A stretch of 64,000 nucleotides of DNA from Flavobacteriales bacterium UBA1986 (GTDB lineage Bacteria; Bacteroidota; Bacteroidia; Flavobacteriales_G; Salibacteraceae): the NCBI GenBank assembly GCA_002336245.1, contig DDDG01000016.1, positions 34,743-98,742 of the forward strand. Direction: 5' to 3'. The notes below the pieces were generated by a model that was not told the DNA's origin, ran no database searches, and saw only the letters and a program-made list of their open reading frames with translations. Of the stretch, positions 26,060-33,489 are shown one piece after another; position 1 is the stretch's first letter; every line of letters begins with the position of its first letter. Both the position numbers and the translations under genes were made by a program.

Positions 26060-27901
26060 ATGCGATTTCTATTCCTACTTGTTCTTCTACCCTTTACATC
26101 CTTCGCCCAAGATTCTGTAAGACTTCAAGAAGTCATCGTTTCAGACAACCGAATTGAAACACCATTGTCTCAAGCGAGCAGAAACATCGAAGTCATCTCA
26201 CAAATGGAAATCAAGGAGATGCCGGTGCAGTCGGTGAATGAATTGCTCCAGTACGTGGCAGGTGTCGACCTTCGTCAAAGAGGTCCTTGGGGAGCGCAAG
26301 CCGACCTTTCAATTCGAGGCGGGAATTTCGATCAAGTTTTACTTCTACTCAACGGTGTGCAAATGAGCGATCCGCAAACAGGTCATCATGTGCTCAACCT
26401 CGGAATTGATTTGGATGCCATCCAACAAATTGAAATCATCAAAGGCCCTGCTGCCAGTCGGTATGGCTTGAACAGTTTCAGCGGTGCCATCAACATCATC
26501 ACCAAAACAAAGGATGAAAACTCTGGAAAATTTGGCGCGACCTTAGGCCGAGGCGAAAATTCCAAACTGCCAGGCTCGTACTTCGCTGGCAATGAAATTC
26601 GCGGCGGCCTGAACTTAAAAATCAAATCGAGTCGACATCTTCTCAGCGGAACCACTTTACAATCGAGCGGATACCGAGCCAATACCGATCTCAATAAAAC
26701 GACCCTTTTCCACCAAAGCAGTTTTACAAGTAAGTTGGGAGATTTTGACATCAACAGCTCCTACATCAACAACAAATTCGGTGCTTCAGGATTCTATGCC
26801 TTCCCCATCGATTCAACGAGTGAAGAAGAGGTGGAAACCTATTTCGCTTCCATACGTCACAATATAAAATTGAAGTCTCTTCGACTTAAATCGAATGTGT
26901 ATTTCCGCCAGAATTACGATACCTACACTCTCTTTCGCGATGCGCCACAAATATTCCAAAACCAACATCGTACAGATGTTGCAGGTGCTGAAATTCACGG
27001 AGCGGTCACTTACAAAACTGGAATCTTAGGTCTTGGGGTTTCCTACCGAAACGAACACATCGAAAGTTCGAATTTGGGTACTTGGACGCGCGATAATTTG
27101 GGTGCATTCCTTGAGAATCGCCTTTACCTTTTCGAGGACCAATTGATCTTGAACGCCGGCCTTTACCTCAACAATACCAGCGACTATGGCTTCCAAGCTT
27201 TGCCCTCGGTTGATTTCAACTACTCTTTGACTTCCGAATTAAGCGCCTTTGGTTCTTTTGGCCAATCATTCCGAATCCCAACTTTTACCGACCTCTACTA
27301 TGTTGGGCCAACGAATGTTGGAAACGCCGAATTGAAACCCGAAAAGGCCGATATGTATGAGCTCGGCTTGAAAATGAATCGCGGCAAACACCAGTTTTTG
27401 GTGAGTGGGTTCTACAAGCAAGCCAGCGACCTCATCGACTGGGTGCGCAGCACTGAACTCGAGCCTTGGCAGCCACAGAATTATGCCTCAGTGGCAACCA
27501 CTGGCTTTGAAGTGAACTACAACAGTAGAGCCTACTACAGCATCACAAAATGGCTCGAAGTCAATCCTTCGCGCATTGGCTATACTTGGCTCGACATGAA
27601 AGACATTTCAGGAGACGCTGTGCTCTCTCGCTATTCTTTGAACAACTTAAACCATCAGGTGGTTGGTCAAACTGGGCTGCGCTTATGGAAGAAATTCTCC
27701 GTGAGTCTTTCCGGTCGTTTCATCGATCGTGAAGCCTATACCGACTACACACTTGTTGATCTCCGATTGCAGTATTCTGTGAAGTCTGTGTCGACCTTTA
27801 TTGACGTCACCAACCTGGGCAACACAGCCTACATTGAATCGAGCAATGCGCTTATGCCTGGAAGATGGTTCCGTATGGGCTTTGATGTGAAGCTGAAGTA
27901 G
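26060..27901 (+). CDS. TonB-dependent outer-membrane receptor
   Basis: The 613-residue protein has a signal peptide (MRFLFLLVLLPFTSFAQ), a TonB-box-like segment (RLQEVIVSDNR), a plug domain (about 30-150, with SVNELLQYVAGVDLRQRG, ADLSIRGG and VQMSDPQTGHH), and a 22-strand-type barrel ending in an aromatic residue-poor LK. The block IKGPAASRYGLNSFSGAINIITK is typical of the BtuB/FecA superfamily. It imports a ligand such as a siderophore, cobalamin or other metal complex with energy from TonB-ExbBD. The substrate cannot be told; it is the smallest, BtuB-like class and lacks the N-terminal CarboxypepD_reg domain of SusC-type receptors. Confidence 0.92.
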   Translation: MRFLFLLVLLPFTSFAQDSVRLQEVIVSDNRIETPLSQASRNIEVISQMEIKEMPVQSVNELLQYVAGVDLRQRGPWGAQADLSIRGGNFDQVLLLLNGVQMSDPQTGHHVLNLGIDLDAIQQIEIIKGPAASRYGLNSFSGAINIITKTKDENSGKFGATLGRGENSKLPGSYFAGNEIRGGLNLKIKSSRHLLSGTTLQSSGYRANTDLNKTTLFHQSSFTSKLGDFDINSSYINNKFGASGFYAFPIDSTSEEEVETYFASIRHNIKLKSLRLKSNVYFRQNYDTYTLFRDAPQIFQNQHRTDVAGAEIHGAVTYKTGILGLGVSYRNEHIESSNLGTWTRDNLGAFLENRLYLFEDQLILNAGLYLNNTSDYGFQALPSVDFNYSLTSELSAFGSFGQSFRIPTFTDLYYVGPTNVGNAELKPEKADMYELGLKMNRGKHQFLVSGFYKQASDLIDWVRSTELEPWQPQNYASVATTGFEVNYNSRAYYSITKWLEVNPSRIGYTWLDMKDISGDAVLSRYSLNNLNHQVVGQTGLRLWKKFSVSLSGRFIDREAYTDYTLVDLRLQYSVKSVSTFIDVTNLGNTAYIESSNALMPGRWFRMGFDVKLK

Positions 27902-27907
27902 GACTTG

Positions 27908-28207
27908 TTAGGCTGCGTTCAAATCTAATTTTCCAATCTGATCAAGCTCTTTGCGCTTCAGTGATTTCTCCTCTTCAAGGTCATAATCATCCTGTAAACC
28001 CAACCAAAATTTTGCAGAATTCCCGAAATATCGACTGAGTCTCAGCGCAGTATCGGCAGTGATTCTTCTGTTTCCCTTCACAATTTCACTAACTCTCGTT
28101 TGTGGAATCCCGAGGTCTTTTGAAAGTCGATAGGCTGAAATCTGAAAAGGAACAAGAAACTCCTCTTTGAGAATTTCACCTGGATGTATGTTGTCTAATT
28201 CTTTCAT
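27908..28207 (-). CDS. higA: HigA-type antitoxin (XRE helix-turn-helix)
   Basis: Antitoxin of a type II toxin-antitoxin pair; it binds and blocks the HigB toxin and represses the operon. The start at 28207 gives MKELDNIHPGEILKEEFL, the classic HigA opening, while the longer frame runs back into the toxin gene. The HTH is at about residues 22-60 (YRLSKDLGIPQTRVSEIVKG) and the C-terminal FWLGLQDDYDLE block is typical of the family. It is 99 residues and lies 2 bases after the toxin stop codon. The order toxin then antitoxin is characteristic of higBA. Confidence 0.93.
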   Translation of the reverse strand: MKELDNIHPGEILKEEFLVPFQISAYRLSKDLGIPQTRVSEIVKGNRRITADTALRLSRYFGNSAKFWLGLQDDYDLEEEKSLKRKELDQIGKLDLNAA

Positions 28208-28209
28208 GA

Positions 28210-28491
28210 CTAATGATAATCTGTTATTTGCACTTCCAAAGCATTGCCTTGTTTCCATTTGAATATGATTCTCCATTGCTCGTTGATTCTAATGGAATGG
28301 AATTCTTTCAAATTTCCAGAAAGCTTTTCTAGGCGATTTGCAGGTGGAATTCGAAGGTCTTCAATGTCAACAGAATTGTTGATCATTCTGAGCTTGCGTC
28401 TTCCAATCTTCTGAGTTTCCAAAGAAAGCTTCCTCGATCTTTCTCCTTCCCATACTTTTTCGGTTTCCTTCGACCCAAAAGACATAATCAT
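28210..28491 (-). CDS. higB: HigB/RelE-family toxin
   Basis: Ribosome-dependent mRNA interferase of the RelE/ParE superfamily (93 residues). Recognisable blocks are RKLRMINNSVDIEDLRIPPANRLEKLSG and the C-terminal SIRINEQWRIIFKW with ITDYH, which carry the basic and aromatic residues of the active site. The start may be M1 or M3 (MSFGSKE). It is directly upstream of higA. The pair sits beside a decayed secreted-protein gene and a tRNA, a common place for mobile or accessory genes, but no att-like repeats were found. Confidence 0.92.
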   Translation of the reverse strand: MIMSFGSKETEKVWEGERSRKLSLETQKIGRRKLRMINNSVDIEDLRIPPANRLEKLSGNLKEFHSIRINEQWRIIFKWKQGNALEVQITDYH

Positions 28492-28584
28492 ACTAACGCC
28501 TTACAATACTAACGTAAAAAGTAAGTAAATAGTTTGAACTCGCAGCTTATTAATTACAAAGAATGAAAGCGAGCTAGCATGGGA

Positions 28585-29550
28585 TTAAGGAAACATCCTC
28601 GATTTCCGCTCATGATTGGGAGTCTCATAGGAGACGATGATTGCACCTTCATATTGAATGAAAATTCGATTTCCGATTCTCTCGAATTTGATGGATTGAC
28701 CCATTAGATTGAATACTTCGATTTTGGTAAACCTTTCCTCAAGTTCATATTCATGCCGGCTGATACGAATGATTTCATTCGATGGTGATGATCTGATTTG
28801 GCGATTGCCAACGACAAGATATTCTGGAATTCCATTTACGCAATCGACCTCTTGGTACAGGTTGCTCGTATAACACGAATCTAGATTTCCATTGATAACC
28901 TTGTTTATACAAGTTAGAGCCATTTCATGTTGTTGCTCTATCTCATGAATTATGGGCCCTGTTGAAAATACCAGATGCCTTGGGTAGTAAATAATGTTAG
29001 ATCCGCCGTACTTATGAGTTTGATAGGGCCCTCCATATAAAGCGTAAACCCAAAATATGTCGTTTTCACAAGTATTGATGAATGGGCCGGGATCATTCGA
29101 ATAAATCCTCAGGGGAATCCACTTTCTTCCAACTGAACTAAATCGATTCTTCACCATCAAGGTGTCGGTCAATTTAGGAATCCTAGGAAAGGAATACTTC
29201 TTAGATGAATCATCAGCAAAGACCCAAAAAATAGAGTCTCCGTCACTCCTGATTCCACAATAATAATCCGAGTCGTTGACATTGATGTCGTATGAGTGAT
29301 TCTTGTATAACTTATTGTATTCTAACCCGCCTATAAGGGTATCCCCAAATTTTTTGAAATGAATGATGTCATACTTGACTACTTCATAATCCCATGCTGA
29401 ACCGTAAGGTCCACCTTAAACATCTCTCACTTCCAGATCCAAAACTGAATATACCGTTGAATCTTGGGCATACGAAGCTTGATTGGAAATAAAAAGCAAG
29501 AGCGAGCTAATTAATATCACCCTCACATTGTGCCCATTTCTCCATTTCAT
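28585..29550 (-). pseudogene. Exported protein gene interrupted by one in-frame TAA
   Basis: From the ATG at 29550 the frame gives a signal peptide (residues 1-29, ending SYAQ) and then stops at codon 45, a TAA at 29416-29418. Without that codon the same frame stays open to 28585, giving a 321-codon protein. The product would be an exported protein of unknown domain (GGPYGSAWDYEVVKYDIIHF... onward); its last ~60 residues (IEVFNLMGQSIKF...GAIIVSYE) resemble a T9SS type A sorting domain. The restart ORF from 29172 alone lacks a signal peptide. A single nonsense change is the simplest explanation; a sequencing error cannot be excluded. Confidence 0.75.
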
Positions 29551-29865
29551 CTACACGATATTAAAGACAAGCAAGTGAGATTCCTAAGATTCGTGGGGAA
29601 AACTTGTGATTCGTAAGTCGAATATTCCTTAGAGGAATAATTTTCTGCGCTTTTTGAACACTTCCCAGATATTTTGGAAGTAGTATGCCCCAGATGTTCG
29701 CGCTACTAGCTCGGATATGTCATCCGTGCGGGTTGAAAATAAATAATCCCTCTTTATAAAATGCCCGTCTTCGTCCTTCGTTAATCCTTCGACAAGCTCA
29801 GGACATCACTCAGGATTTCGGCGATTGAATGCAAAGGAATTTCAAAAGGGACATAGGCTATAAAC
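29551..29865. other. Intergenic stretch without a gene
   Basis: No coding potential is seen. It holds one copy of a sequence (29786-29814) that resembles a dispersed intergenic repeat, listed separately, and ends at the tRNA terminator. Confidence 0.6.
29786..29814. repeat. Candidate dispersed intergenic repeat
   Basis: The stretch beginning CCTTCGACAAGCTCAGG and ending ACTCAGG contains two CTCAGGA cores. Sequences of the type TTCGACAAGCTCAGG recur between genes in many bacterial genomes, as far as I recall; only one copy is in this window. Confidence 0.35.
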
Positions 29866-29913
29866 AAAAAAGCTCGCCTACACTCCAAGATAAATCTTTG
29901 AGTTTCGGCGAGC
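29866..29913 (-). terminator. Terminator of the tRNA-Ala gene
   Basis: On the minus strand GCTCGCC (29907-29913 complement) pairs with GGCGAGC (29872-29878 complement), with extra pairing ACTC/GAGT inside, followed by TTTTTT. It starts 6 bases after the tRNA 3' end. Confidence 0.8.
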
Positions 29914-29918
29914 GAAGG

Positions 29919-29992
29919 TGGAGATAAGCGGAGTCGAACCGCTGACCTTTTGACTGCCAGTCAAACGCTCTAGCCAACTGAGCTATACCCCC
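29919..29992 (-). tRNA. tRNA-Ala (anticodon GGC)
   Basis: The 74-base gene folds into a standard cloverleaf. The acceptor GGGGGTA pairs with TATCTCC (two G-U pairs), the D stem is GCTC/GAGC with AGTTGGCTA loop, the anticodon stem TTTGA/TCAAA holds the loop CTGGCAG with anticodon GGC, and the T arm is AGCGG-TTCGACT-CCGCT. CCA is not encoded. It reads GCC/GCU alanine codons. Confidence 0.95.
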
Positions 29993-30027
29993 AACAGAGC
30001 GCAAATGTAAAAATTTTGTGGTCCGAC

Positions 30028-30035
30028 TACCTTTG
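30028..30035 (+). promoter_or_regulatory. -7 promoter box 4 bases before the kinase start
   Basis: TACCTTTG is a perfect TAnnTTTG box, 4 bases before the ATG at 30040. If it is the promoter, the transcript would be leaderless. The longer frame from 30016 would translate through this box. Confidence 0.5.
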
Positions 30036-30039
30036 TTCC

Positions 30040-30921
30040 ATGCTCACACAAAAAGAATGCGAAATCATTGAAGCCAAACTGTTTGCAGCGAGGGAACAAC
30101 AGCACAGAATTCTAGATCAAGGTGCTATTGGAGGCGGCGACATCAACGAGACTCACAAACTCATCACATCTTCTGGCCAATTCTTTCTGAAGAAAAACTC
30201 AGCTTCTAAATTTCCGGGGATGTTCGAAGCGGAAGACAAAGGCCTAGGCTTGCTTCACCAACATTCCAGTTGCACTGTTCCAAGAGTAGTTCAGCGTTTT
30301 GAGCAGAACGATGTTTCCTACCTCCTCATGGACTTCTTGGAAGTTGGAAATGCCAAAGCGGATTTCTGGGAAGTCTTCGGACAAAAACTCGCTCAGATGC
30401 ACAAGCAAAGTCAAGCGGGCTTCGGCTTGGATCACAACAATTTTATCGGATCTCTACTTCAGTTCAACAACAGTCGCTCAAGCTGGGAAGCTTTCTTCAT
30501 TGAAATGCGCCTAGAACCTATGATTAGAATGGCGGTGGATAAGGGCCTCATCCCAAAGATGGACTTGCCAATCTTCGACAAGCTCTTTAGCCTTCTACGC
30601 GATTTCTTTCCCCGAGAAGCTCCAGCCTTCTTGCACGGAGATCTATGGAATGGCAACTTCTCAATTGGGACAGATGGCTACGCCTGCCTGTTTGATCCAG
30701 CTGTGTATTTTGGGCATCGAGAGATGGACCTTGGAATGAGCAAGCTCTTTGGTGGATTCAAGTCGGAATTCTACATGAGTTACCACAACAGTTACCCCTT
30801 GGAGGCCGGTTGGGAAAAACGGATCGAAATTGCGAACCTCTACCCGCTTCTCGTTCACCTCAACTTGTTCGGCGGCAGCTACTATGCTCAGGTTAAAGAG
30901 AACATCAAAAGGTTCATCTAG
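30040..30921 (+). CDS. Fructosamine kinase family protein
   Basis: Cytoplasmic kinase of the fructosamine-3-kinase/aminoglycoside phosphotransferase fold (293 residues). Family members phosphorylate ketosamines on glycated proteins or small amines, which leads to their removal. The ATP-site lysine is in QFFLKKNS, the catalytic loop is HGDLWNGN (residues 199-206) and the metal-binding Asp is in CLFDPAVYFGHREMD. The start ATG 30040 gives the family's usual opening LTQKE...GGDINETHKL. It converges on a small lipoprotein gene and overlaps its stop by 4 bases. Confidence 0.9.
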   Translation: MLTQKECEIIEAKLFAAREQQHRILDQGAIGGGDINETHKLITSSGQFFLKKNSASKFPGMFEAEDKGLGLLHQHSSCTVPRVVQRFEQNDVSYLLMDFLEVGNAKADFWEVFGQKLAQMHKQSQAGFGLDHNNFIGSLLQFNNSRSSWEAFFIEMRLEPMIRMAVDKGLIPKMDLPIFDKLFSLLRDFFPREAPAFLHGDLWNGNFSIGTDGYACLFDPAVYFGHREMDLGMSKLFGGFKSEFYMSYHNSYPLEAGWEKRIEIANLYPLLVHLNLFGGSYYAQVKENIKRFI

Positions 30922-31343
30922 TAGGTGAACTCCAGGTTCTCCGCCCAGTCGTTGACTTTGATTAGAACCTTGCCCTTGTAGGCCGGGTTCTTCAATTCTT
31001 TCAACTCAAAGTTCCTGCTGTATTCTGTCTTATTCGGACAATCGGACTTACCAGCATAAGCGAGTTTCAATCTGGCAATGGCGGGTTTGGATTTTTTCAC
31101 TCGATAATCCCAATGCATGGAAATCCCATCTGCATCGCAAGCACCTTGAACGGTGAAACGCAGTTTCAAACAATCGTCTTGAATTTCTGCCGACTTAATT
31201 TTCACCAAATCAATCTTCGCTTCTATAAACTCTTGCTGGTCTAGGCGCAAGCCCAAACATTGGTCAACCACGTCTTTATTGACCTTGCAAGAATTCAAGA
31301 ACAAAATGCAGCTCAGTGAAAGAAGGCTCAGTACAATCCTCAT
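30918..31343 (-). CDS. Small putative lipoprotein, function unknown
   Basis: The 141-residue product has a lipoprotein signal with lipobox LNSC (Cys19). The mature part is a strand-rich domain with three cysteines (QCLGL, DDCLKL, GACDAD, SDCPN), and no recognised domain. It overlaps the protease gene by 4 bases (ATGA type) and is its downstream partner, which suggests that it is an inhibitor, anchor or helper for the protease, but that is only context. Convergent with the fructosamine kinase gene. Confidence 0.72.
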   Translation of the reverse strand: MRIVLSLLSLSCILFLNSCKVNKDVVDQCLGLRLDQQEFIEAKIDLVKIKSAEIQDDCLKLRFTVQGACDADGISMHWDYRVKKSKPAIARLKLAYAGKSDCPNKTEYSRNFELKELKNPAYKGKVLIKVNDWAENLEFTY

Positions 31344-32893
31344 CTCACCATCAGTTTTTGCGTTTGATTCCCAGCTACTACGAAGTACATTCCCGGAATT
31401 AAATTGAGCTGAATTTGTCTCTCTAATGTTGTATTCAAAATGCCTCGTCCGAGCAAATCATACACTTGAATTTCTTGTTTGCCCTGAAGTTGGTTCTCCA
31501 CTGTGACTATTCCATTGCTTGGATTGGGGTACATCTTGAAGGCGCGCACATCTTCTTCTTGGATGGAAACGATGGGTTCTTCCAAACAAGGCCAATCGAT
31601 GCCGTCGATTTCTCCATATTCGGAAGCTGTAGGGTCAAGCCATGGTTTTAACTGCCGACTGGAATCCGTTGAAATTTGGTCCCAACTGTAGGACATCTTA
31701 CCGTAAAAATCCGGCTCGTTTGGTCCGGTGCCACCTCCCACAGAACAAGCCGAAGCTCCGCCCGACAATGTTCCCACTAGGTGACCGCTTGAGTTGAAGA
31801 GTGGTGATCCTGAAGAACCGATTTCTGTAACTCCATGGCCGTTGGCTGTGCCTGACCAGAGAGTTCTCCAATGCGTATCGCTCACACTCCCGCCGAAGGA
31901 GGAAGTTGTAGGTATGCTTGTGTAGCTGCTGATTTTTTTAATGTCGCCATCTGGATGATGAATGCCAACACCCGAATCGCTCACCACATCTCCTCGATCC
32001 CAACCGGCAAAATGTGGATTGTAGAACTGAGGTACTTCTTGAGTGAGTTTGAGCAGAAGGAAATCTGAATCTGTATTTCCAAATCCACCACCCGAGGCGA
32101 TTTTGGAGCAGCCTGTTAAAGTTTTTTGGTCAAGAACTCCTTCGGAGCCAGGATTGCTGCAATCTGGAGATTCGTAGAGGAAGTAAAAAACCCACTGCTC
32201 GTAATCGCCAGGGGTAATTCCATCTGCACAATGCTCTGCGCTATAAATATAACCGGCGCAATCTTGATTGGTGTTGTTGACCAGAACTCCACTGCACCAA
32301 AAAGCCGAACCTCCAACTTTAGCAGAAATGCGCACCACCGAACGAATCTCATCATCCCACTGATCTCCCTCAGCGCAGCGCGCATTCACTTGACAAGTGT
32401 CGGAAGTCCCAAAATCGCGTTTGGCTTTTGGCGGAAAGGGATCGCGATATGCGTAGCCATACTCTTCCACCACCACGCGATCGATTGCAGTTTTGCTTAC
32501 CATCTCGAGAACCATGGTGAGCTTTTCACCTCGAAACAAAGTACTTGCATACGGACCGCCATCGGGGTTGTCTTTCGAACAGATGATCTGAACTTTCCCT
32601 TCATCGTTCTGCAAGCGCAAGATGCTTCCTTCGCTCAGATCGAGCTTCGAGAAATAGAGTTGAATTCCTTTGGCATTGAGCGCTTCGAAGGAAGCTTTGT
32701 AGCTCACAACATCCTTCGAATTCTCAAGAACTCCATCTCGCACTAAGTCATAGTCTAGTGGCGCTACCGCGGCGTAGTTGGCTGGGTTTTCTTGAACCTG
32801 AAGTAGGTGCCTCGGGGACTCCAGCATTTGCACTTGAGCAAATAGATTCGCAGTAAGCAGCACGGCCAAAACACACAAATAGACTTCTTTCAC
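31340..32893 (-). CDS. T9SS-exported trypsin-like serine protease
   Basis: The 517-residue protein starts with a signal peptide (KEVYLCVLAVLLTANLFAQ), then a ~150-residue propeptide-like region, and a chymotrypsin-fold catalytic domain (about 170-420) of the lysyl endopeptidase type. The triad is visible: His in YSAEHCADG (~219), Asp in NTDSDFLLLKL (~274) and Ser in GSSGSPLF (~360). The last ~75 residues (FKMYPNPSNG... to KLMVR) are a T9SS type A sorting domain, so the protein is moved across the outer membrane and attached or released. Paired cysteines fit an extracellular enzyme. It is upstream of and overlaps a small lipoprotein gene. Confidence 0.93.
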   Translation of the reverse strand: MKEVYLCVLAVLLTANLFAQVQMLESPRHLLQVQENPANYAAVAPLDYDLVRDGVLENSKDVVSYKASFEALNAKGIQLYFSKLDLSEGSILRLQNDEGKVQIICSKDNPDGGPYASTLFRGEKLTMVLEMVSKTAIDRVVVEEYGYAYRDPFPPKAKRDFGTSDTCQVNARCAEGDQWDDEIRSVVRISAKVGGSAFWCSGVLVNNTNQDCAGYIYSAEHCADGITPGDYEQWVFYFLYESPDCSNPGSEGVLDQKTLTGCSKIASGGGFGNTDSDFLLLKLTQEVPQFYNPHFAGWDRGDVVSDSGVGIHHPDGDIKKISSYTSIPTTSSFGGSVSDTHWRTLWSGTANGHGVTEIGSSGSPLFNSSGHLVGTLSGGASACSVGGGTGPNEPDFYGKMSYSWDQISTDSSRQLKPWLDPTASEYGEIDGIDWPCLEEPIVSIQEEDVRAFKMYPNPSNGIVTVENQLQGKQEIQVYDLLGRGILNTTLERQIQLNLIPGMYFVVAGNQTQKLMVR

Positions 32894-32958
32894 GATCCCC
32901 TTACTTCACGTATATTCGTCGGATAAAATTACGGAAATCGAAGCCAAGTCTACCTTAC

Positions 32959-33384
32959 ATGAGCACTTCAGATAAAATAAACTCTTCAAAGGCACCAGAA
33001 CCCGTCGGACTTTACCCGCACGCTCGCAAAGTGGGCAACCTACTTTTTCTATCGGGTGTAGGGCCTCGCGAACGAGGAACGAAAATAATTCCTGGTGTAG
33101 AACAGGATGAACAAGGGAATGTAATTTCCTACGACATCGAGACTCAATGCCGCTCCGTATTCAACAATGTGCGTACAATTTTGGAGGCATCCGGTTCTTC
33201 ATGGGACCAGCTTATAGATGTGACCGTCTTCCTCACCAACATGAAAGACGACTTCAAAACCTACAACGCTGTCTACGCCGAATTTTTCGCCGACAATCAA
33301 CCATGCCGAACTACGGTTGAGATTCTCTCTCTTCCAACACCCATTGGGATTGAGTTGAAGTGTATTGCGACGGTTGACTCATAG
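32959..33384 (+). CDS. RidA family protein
   Basis: The 141-residue protein belongs to the YjgF/YER057c/UK114 family; RidA members hydrolyse reactive enamine/imine intermediates made by PLP enzymes, and some relatives deaminate 2-aminomuconate. The family blocks are GLYPHARKVGNLLFLSGVGPR near the start and the C-terminal PCRTTVEI (arginine of the active site) with IGIELKCIA. The start ATG follows directly a -7-like box TACCTTAC. Divergent from the protease gene. Confidence 0.9.
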   Translation: MSTSDKINSSKAPEPVGLYPHARKVGNLLFLSGVGPRERGTKIIPGVEQDEQGNVISYDIETQCRSVFNNVRTILEASGSSWDQLIDVTVFLTNMKDDFKTYNAVYAEFFADNQPCRTTVEILSLPTPIGIELKCIATVDS

Positions 33385-33489
33385 AGCCTTTTACCAGCCG
33401 CAGCAAACACTTTGAAGGCGGTATGAAGATCCTCAAGAAGGCCTAGACAGGCATTTCTCAAATAAAACTTCGTTAGAAACAGCTGGCCT

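Noticed and set aside
27908..29992. Genomic island inserted at tRNA-Ala
   Set aside because: higBA and a pseudogene lie near the tRNA, but there is no integrase, no duplicated tRNA 3' end and no clear direct repeat.
32126..32746. 206-residue plus-strand frame inside the protease gene
   Set aside because: It is antisense to a protein with an intact catalytic triad and sorting domain; it has no recognisable motif.
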